From assembly GCA_965644295.1 (NCBI GenBank), contig CBFFRP010000297.1, positions 248,001 through 312,000 on the forward strand: 64,000 nucleotides of DNA, given 5' to 3'. The notes below the pieces were generated by a model that ran no database searches, was not told the DNA's origin, and saw nothing but the letters and a program-made list of their open reading frames with translations. Positions within the stretch are counted from its first letter, which is position 1; every line of letters starts with the position of its first letter. Made by a program: the position numbers and the translations under genes. This DNA is from Paraphysomonas bandaiensis. Taxonomy: Eukaryota > Chrysophyceae. Positions 58,483 to 64,000 of this stretch are shown here, one piece after another.

Positions 58483-58674
58483 TAATAACAATTATCCTCA
58501 TACTCATCCTCTGAGTCATCATCGGTGACGTCATCATCACCATATTCATTTAATAAAATACGCTTGCACCAGGCCACAACTGTCGATTAGCATATAGTAG
58601 GATGCATAAGTTTGCGCAATGCTGATATCATATGTTTAGCTGCTCTGAACAGGCGTTCAAGCGTATTGGAAGTA
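58483..58674 (-). pseudogene. hAT transposase C-terminal relic
   Basis: The minus strand reads TSNTLERLFRAAKHMISALR, the hAT dimerisation motif, runs to a stop, and continues in the same frame with LNEYGDDDVTDDDSEDEY before a final stop. It is a degraded copy differing from the 29 kb and 62 kb ones, so it probably comes from another hAT lineage. Confidence 0.55.
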
Positions 58675-59354
58675 CATACTTACTTACACATTTCAAAGTT
58701 TTGCTTCTTAATTTATTGAGCTGACTAAAAAGAAATTTTTCTGCATAGCCAACCTCAGATTCATCACTCACTGAAGTAAATGTCTGATTATAGCAATAGT
58801 AGGCGTGTAAGAGTCGGAACTACTGTAGCAAAACAATTAAGCTAGCTAGTGCTTACCACTGATATTCTACTCTTGAGTGCTACGAAATCTGCTTGCGCGT
58901 CACCGCAAGCACCAGGGTGCAACCACTTTCACACTGTCTCAACAGAGATACTTTCTAACAGTATCTTTCTCAGATCTTGTCAAAAACTCAAATTCTTCTC
59001 CTGCTTGAATTATTGCAATTCCATTCTCCTAATTTGGATCATTAACAATGAAACTGTAATTAGGGGATACCTCTAGCCCCGAAATCCCTCAATAAGCTAT
59101 CAAAACCGTTCCGACATTAATAAAAATTCACTTGATTTGAGTCTCCTGTTTGAAGCAGCTTCGAAACGTTTACAAATTTTCTCAGATCATCTACAAGGGC
59201 GGTGATTTGGAATTCTGTCGAGCCGTGTAGGAATCATTGTATCAGTCACTGCATGTGGTAAGTCTTCAATTTTTGATTCAGGATCTTTTATATGCAACCT
59301 AAAAGATAGAGAACCATGTTGTGACATTTAACCTTTCCGGTAGCAGACTGGTTT
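58675..59354. other. Spacer with hAT-related scrap
   Basis: Contains CTGCTTGCGCGTCACCGCAAG at about 58890, the near-palindrome found beside R1 copies. No gene supported. Confidence 0.4.
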
Positions 59355-59810
59355 GACCACCCTCAACAAAGTCGGATTCGTACCTTTTCGTGGTGTTCTG
59401 GAGGTAAGTACCGGAGATACTTACTTGAGCCGCATATGCAGTCAGCAGATATTGTTCTGCCCACTCACAGTCAAACGCTTGTGTGGTACAAGGGACACTA
59501 TAGCACATGTGTAGACGTCTTCGGGCATTACGGAATAAACATGCATCCGGTCTACTTTTCCGAATAGGCCCCCCTCAAGGGCATCCGGGGTATTGGGCTG
59601 CTTGTTGAAGTCAAGCATTCAGGCCCGTTCACCTTAAGAACTCAAAAAACCTGAAGTTAGCAGATGTCAGGTATATCAACATTCTGCTTGCTCACTGCTT
59701 TTGCTTCGAGTGATAGAGCGAAAATGGTTGCACATTTGTGCTTGCAGTGACGCACAAGCAGCTTCCATAGGATACGAGAGTTAAGCACTGACTCTTTAAC
59801 GCCTATTGCT
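59355..59810 (+). repeat. Dispersed repeat R1, copy 4 with terminal near-palindrome
   Basis: Matches 8110-8460 in the same orientation and continues into GTGCTTGCAGTGACGCACAAGC at about 59737. That extension also adjoins the R1 copy at 29.97 kb, so it appears to be part of the same element. No intact frame. Confidence 0.65.
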
Positions 59811-60198
59811 AATAATAAGACAATTACTACTGGTTCGGCTGCATAGAAAAGATGCATTCTTAATCTGCTTCAACTTCCCTATGAGCTGGTCTACTTTTTC
59901 AGAATGACTATCATATATAGATTGCAATATATTGTGAGCTACTTTAACAGTTAACAGTAACAATATTGATGGTATTTTGGCTGGTCCACCAATCAATATA
60001 TTGATTTATCAGGAGAAGTAATATGTACAAGTTTGAATGTATCTAGGAGATAGGAGACTGGTTTCGTAGTTTTACACGTAACATAGATTTCTTTTGCAAC
60101 CAATGACACTCGACAAAATAATATATGTAACCATGATACGAGCACCCTTAATAAATATCAATATACACAAAGTTATTACAGTATACATACTACACTTA
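59811..60198. other. Spacer
   Basis: 3' side of the minus-strand gene at 60199. Nothing recognised. Confidence 0.4.
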
Positions 60199-61362
60199 TT
60201 AGAAGTGTAAATCCTCTACATGAGAATAATTGGTCTCTTCATTGTTGTCGAATGTAGTGAATATACTCCTTGAAGGACGATCGTCAATATGCGGTGACGC
60301 CCTGTAAGTTACTGACTTATCAGAAGGAAATGATGAATACCTTTTCTTCCATGTTGACAGTTTTGATTGAAAAGATGACAAGTTAGTTAACGCAACCTTC
60401 GGCTTACCGTTTCCCTGCTCGCCAAGAGGAGATATCCCGGGCGGGTTAGTGAGACCCCGCCGTATTGAGGCATAAATAGCCTCAGGCGATTCGTATATAT
60501 CATGGCAAACACTCTTAATACGTGAAGAATGTTGTTCGTCTAATATATCAGTTTCACTGCTGGCCTTTTCCATTTCGTCAACATTTGACGGAGGGTCAGT
60601 TGAATCCATTGGGGGGAACGGTAATGGACTGCGTCTGTTAGCAAAATCAGTGCCCTTACGATCGCTCTTACTACTTCGTTTTGGGCTGGCAGTTGGAGTG
60701 TGTGGTGCGCTCGGAGGTGGATTAATATTTACTGTTTTTTTATCGCTTAACACTAATTCCTCGATATGCTTTTCCAGGTCGCGCAATCTGTTCGAAAGAC
60801 TCTCAATCTTGTCATCATTTTTAGATTTACCAGTAGGTGCTGAATGAGAAGTAGAGGTTGCAACATCAGGAGTGAACGTCGGGTGCTTTGGGGGGCGATT
60901 TCTATCTGGTGTGGAGAACTCACTCTTGACTTTTTGCTTGTACACTAGACCAGAACGATAAGCGGAGGGAGGCGTATGAGGAGCATCCCGAGTCTTAACT
61001 ACTCTAGCTGGCGACTGAAACATATTTTGCGCTACATCAGATATTTCATCTTCAGAAAAATTAGCATCAATTCGCCTTTTCTTTGGAGTCGTGTAGGTTC
61101 CTTTCTTCGATAGGCAAGATCTTGCTGGTTGAGCGCGTATATGGTGTTTTAATTTCAAAAAAGCTTGAGACAATTTTAATCGTCTAATTTCTATAGATTG
61201 TATTTTGAACATAAAAAATAATGACTTATTGATAGAATTGTTTGATAAGGAGTGTTTTTGTTTATCTCTTGTATAGACAGTTTGTTTCTTATCTCGTCCT
61301 GTACTTGCTCTCAAGTCATTGATATGGATCTCACCAAGAACTTTCCGATCAGGTAACATCAT
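60199..61362 (-). CDS. Unknown Ser/Thr-Pro-rich protein with coiled coil, 387 aa
   Basis: Single-exon frame starting MMLPDRKVLGEIHINDLR. Basic N-terminal third including a TPKKRR stretch that could be a nuclear signal (about 90-96). Many Ser/Thr-Pro sites (for example DAPHTPPSAYRSG, STPDRNRPPKHPTFTPD, APHTPTASPKRSSK) are of the kind used by cyclin-dependent kinases. A leucine heptad segment follows (KIESLSNRLRDLEKHIEELV, about 187-206), then an acidic, then a mixed tail. No known family. A cell-cycle or cytoskeletal scaffold is only a guess. An undetected intron is possible near residues 45-80, where composition changes. Confidence 0.6.
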   Translation of the reverse strand: MMLPDRKVLGEIHINDLRASTGRDKKQTVYTRDKQKHSLSNNSINKSLFFMFKIQSIEIRRLKLSQAFLKLKHHIRAQPARSCLSKKGTYTTPKKRRIDANFSEDEISDVAQNMFQSPARVVKTRDAPHTPPSAYRSGLVYKQKVKSEFSTPDRNRPPKHPTFTPDVATSTSHSAPTGKSKNDDKIESLSNRLRDLEKHIEELVLSDKKTVNINPPPSAPHTPTASPKRSSKSDRKGTDFANRRSPLPFPPMDSTDPPSNVDEMEKASSETDILDEQHSSRIKSVCHDIYESPEAIYASIRRGLTNPPGISPLGEQGNGKPKVALTNLSSFQSKLSTWKKRYSSFPSDKSVTYRASPHIDDRPSRSIFTTFDNNEETNYSHVEDLHF

Positions 61363-62242
61363 AGATATGTTTTCAAGTTATATAGAAATAAGAGGAATGG
61401 GTGTGAATGGCTATGTCTAGTTCAATACTAATACTATGGGTTGCACAGTCATCATATGTATTGTATTGTATGGAATATGCACAACACTCCTTCTGATAGT
61501 ATTTTCAAAATGAAAAGATGACCGTTCAAACCCATATAATCTACACATCCGGATACGGAGAGTACAGCAGATATAGATATACAGTATGTATAGGTATACC
61601 ACTACCTACAGCAGCCCTATCCTCGTACCTGCCCTGCCATATCTATACCTATACCATATATAGGCCACTCGCAATATAACGCGGTTCCAATATCGGCTAC
61701 CACTCGATAAATCGCGATTTTCTTTCACAGTCCACATTATCTATACTATAAAACCCCGGGTTTTGTGGAATCGTAGTGGTATCTCCAGGATCTGTCACTC
61801 CTAGACTGGCTGTGTGTGATTATTACGAAGTACTCAATGTTAGCAATAGATGCTGAAATAAGAATTGAGTGCACAATGTAGCGTCGTGAGTCGGAAAGCA
61901 GGAAGTCACGATCCCTTAAAGAGCAATCAGAGCTATGAGAGAAATGGAAGGCCTCTAGTGGAAAGAATATTGGATTGTGGTGTTAAAATAATGGAACGAT
62001 CCGCTTTTAAAGCCTCACCAGGGTATGTTAAGAATACTCTCAGGGGAAACGGGTTAGTTGGTGTATGCTTATACAGCGGGATATGGGGATAATACAAGAC
62101 TCTGTAGCTTCTCTTTACAAGATCTAACCGAAGCAATTATGGTGAGATTATCTCATACCAACATGCATTGCAACCACTACTCTAGCACACGTTTTCGGAA
62201 AGGAGAAGTATGGGCCCATGTACAGTCTATGTTCCATGTGAC
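61363..62242. other. Intergenic region, nothing recognised
   Basis: Upstream of the minus-strand gene. A 75-codon plus-strand frame at 61865-62092 lacks domain support. Confidence 0.4.
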
Positions 62243-62713
62243 CAGGGATGCGTATCAATTAATTGACGCAGGTTGAAGTCAATTATAATTGCAATTATTA
62301 CTTTCTGTCACAATTTCAATTATTGCAATTATTTAGTACTAAACTACATTAGCTGCCAATATAGCAACACCACCTGTCATATCATTCCAGAGGCGACGGT
62401 TCATGCGTAAAAACCTAAGTAGCTTTAAATGTCGAGGAGTCATACTCTTTCGCATCTGTCATAGCAATCTTAGCTCTACTGAACAACACCTTTCAACCTT
62501 ATTGGTTGTGGAATGCAAGTGCTTCATCATGTTTGCTGGTTAAGTGTTGCTCGCTTCCCCTGTAATTGCACGAGCTTAGCATGTTCCATTTCACTGGTAT
62601 TAGACTTAACATGTCAGAACCAAACTCCCATGATTGCGAATGATTAGATAGAAGCATGTAACGGTAAATTAAATGTGGAGCCCCTTTTCCTACAGGACAC
62701 ACCCGGCACGTAA

Positions 62714-63552
62714 GATGATTTCTATGGTGATATGGTGATTTGGATGCCAGGGAGATTGATCCAATACCTGTTATCGAAGACGCCGGTGAGTTAGATGAGG
62801 ATGATTTCGAGGAACAGGTGGAGGGTATGATCAGAGAAGAGTCTGAGTCAGATCGAGGATCTCTAGAGCAGCTTATGAATATTGATAAGGCAGTGGGAGC
62901 AACATGTGGGTGTATAGCTTTTGCATTGTATGGGAATTGTTATCGAGGGAAAGAATATAAACATTTTCAAGGGCATAATGAGGCAGTTGCACGGGAAACT
63001 CGAAAATGGATGCAGAAGAAGTTGTCTCAGATGTCGGCGGATGAGTCCACGGGGCCACGTAAGATTTTGCCCTGGCCTGGGGGGCCATCTTGACAATTAT
63101 CAAAGGCTGATAGTACTCGGAGTTGTGACAAACAGTTTTACGAATTAAATGACTCTGATACTATCAGCCTTTTGTAATTGTCAGGATGGCCCCCCAGGCC
63201 TGGGCAAAATCTTGCGTGGCCCCGTGGACTCATCCGCCGACATCTGAGACAACTTCTTCTGCATCCACTTCCGAGTTTCTCGTGCAACTGCCTCATTATG
63301 CCCTTGAACATGTTTGCATTCTTTTCCTCTATAACAATTCCCATATAATGCAAAGGCTATACACCCACGTGTTGCTCCCACTGCCTTATCGATGTTCATA
63401 AGCTGCTCCACGGATCCTCGATCTGACTCAGACTCTTCTCTGATCATACCGTCCACCTGTCTCTCGAAATCATCCTCATCTGACTCACCGACTTCCTCGA
63501 TAACAGGTATAGAATCAATCTCCCTGGCATCCGAATCACCATAGAAATCATC
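62714..63552. repeat. Large inverted repeat, about 400-bp arms, about 40-bp spacer
   Basis: The left arm (about 62714-63115) and right arm (about 63155-63552) are reverse complements at high identity. For example, GGCTGATAGTA at 63107 is mirrored by TACTATCAGCC at 63159, and both arms encode the same CCCH-finger peptide. Differences at scattered positions show that the arms have begun to diverge. Confidence 0.9.
62740..63093 (+). pseudogene. CCCH-finger gag-like frame, left arm, mutated
   Basis: Encodes an acidic region (DEDDFEEQVEGMIREESES), a CCCH-like finger in which one Cys has become Tyr (NCYRGKEYKHF), then a basic tail ending GPRKILPWPGGPS. The twin on the opposite strand keeps the Cys, so this arm is the damaged copy. 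The frame has no start codon of its own beyond a non-ATG opening. Confidence 0.6.
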
Positions 63553-63735
63553 CTCGACTCGATCCGCAAACTGAACGTTGTTTAGGAATTTCGGTTTCTC
63601 TTTCACTATGTAACCGCAGTCCCGGTTCTTCGAATTCCTCTGCACTTGCTTTCTACTAAAATCGGACCCTTCGTAAGGCACCAATCTAATATTCTTGGAC
63701 GCCTCATAATGCTTACTCGCCTTAGAAACGTACAA
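63181..63735 (-). CDS. CCCH zinc-finger gag-like fragment, right arm, 5' partial
   Basis: Minus-strand frame of about 184 codons without an ATG at its left boundary, hence partial. Order: basic/aromatic N-terminal region, acidic stretch (ESDEDDFERQVDGMIREES), then the finger CIAFALYGNCYRGKECKHV, with spacing C-x8-C-x5-C and a following His. Tail ADESTGPRKILPRPGGPS. Fingers of this type occur in gag-like proteins of protist retroelements and in RNA-binding proteins. Its place inside a hAT element and an inverted repeat suggests mobile-element origin. Confidence 0.5.
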   Translation of the reverse strand: MYVSKASKHYEASKNIRLVPYEGSDFSRKQVQRNSKNRDCGYIVKEKPKFLNNVQFADRVEDDFYGDSDAREIDSIPVIEEVGESDEDDFERQVDGMIREESESDRGSVEQLMNIDKAVGATRGCIAFALYGNCYRGKECKHVQGHNEAVARETRKWMQKKLSQMSADESTGPRKILPRPGGPS

Positions 63736-64000
63736 GTCTCATTGCTACCTCTTTGTTATTATCATTTATTTTCTCAAAGAACACTCGTGCAATGACTTTT
63801 GGTACCAGCTTATCGCTAATTAATTAAATGAATTATTATGTGAAATAATCCTATGGATATTATAATCATTCACCAATCTTCGATTTTTTATCGTAAAAAT
63901 TGTTTTTTTCAATAAAAATGCTGTTCTTTAATAACGTTTCAGTATAAAAAGGTGGTATTTTTTTACCACTTAATGGCTAGTAAATGGCAATTAATTGAAT

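Larger units (their letters stand above)
62243..64000 (-). mobile_element. hAT element, left end to window edge, with nested inverted repeat
   Basis: The left end CAGGGATGCGTATCAATTAA matches the 29148 element's terminus, and the next 300 bp match its left part closely. On the minus strand, in broken frames, come NKVER and then SMTPRHLKLLRFLRMNRRLW, the hAT C-terminal signature. From about 63890 to the end of the window the sequence resembles the right end of that element (30371 onward), but the terminal repeat lies beyond the window. A 400-bp inverted repeat (62714-63552) is nested inside. Confidence 0.6.

Noticed and set aside
61865-62092. 75-codon plus-strand frame
   Set aside because: Begins with a non-ATG codon and shows no recognisable feature. 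An overlapping antisense frame is equally long.
1-64000. CRISPR arrays, riboswitches and bacterial-type operons
   Set aside because: The window is eukaryotic, with spliceosomal introns. No regularly spaced direct repeats with unique spacers were seen.

Overview
The window looks like nuclear DNA of a microbial eukaryote. Genes are split by short GT-AG introns, mostly 44 to 64 nt. They sit on both strands, separated by AT-rich spacers packed with decayed transposons. I lean towards a stramenopile or similar protist, for two reasons: the 3075-residue surface protein carries long runs of P-S-x-x-P-S type repeats, and an MLO-like membrane protein is fused to four EF-hands. The lineage is inference. 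Intron joins were worked out by eye from reading frame and splice signals, so boundaries may be off by a few bases.

Layout. 0.3-3.9 kb: a 1103-residue EF-hand protein. 4-12 kb: accessory DNA with hAT and Crypton-type relics, a 1197-bp tandem duplication, a small minus-strand gene with a possible mitochondrial signal, and a broken lectin-like frame. 12.3-16 kb: a Slo/BK-type potassium channel. 17.3-18.9 kb: tRNase Z (minus). 19.4-19.7 kb: Sec61 gamma. 20.2-21.4 kb: retroelement and hAT relics. 21.7-25.4 kb: FANCJ/BRIP1-like helicase (minus). 26.2-28.7 kb: an unknown SH3/KOW-like protein. 29.1-30.6 kb: a hAT element with terminal inverted repeats. 30.9-31.4 kb: a Bet1-like SNARE (minus), followed by a 562-bp (TACA)n tract. 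32.1-33.6 kb: an unresolved multi-exon gene. 34.9-44.1 kb: the giant surface protein (minus). 44.8-45.8 kb: a proline-rich WH2 actin-regulator-like gene. 46.2-47.0 kb: PPIL3-type cyclophilin (minus), divergent from a membrane-anchored methyltransferase-like gene at 47.5-48.6 kb. 50.3-54.8 kb: a broken Ty1/copia element (minus). 55.3-55.8 kb: a candidate small gene. 56.1-58.1 kb: the MLO/EF-hand fusion. 58-60 kb: more hAT debris. 60.2-61.4 kb: an unknown Ser/Thr-Pro-rich protein (minus). 62.2-64 kb: another hAT element that runs off the window and contains a 400-bp inverted repeat encoding a CCCH finger.

Functionally there is no operon-like unit. The housekeeping genes cover tRNA 3' processing, protein translocation and ER-Golgi fusion, crosslink repair and spliceosomal peptidyl-prolyl isomerisation. 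They are interspersed with lineage-specific membrane and calcium-related genes (EF-hand protein, BK-type channel, MLO/EF-hand fusion). The most unusual items are the MLO/calmodulin-like fusion, the single-exon giant receptor-like protein, and the layered Crypton and hAT remains.
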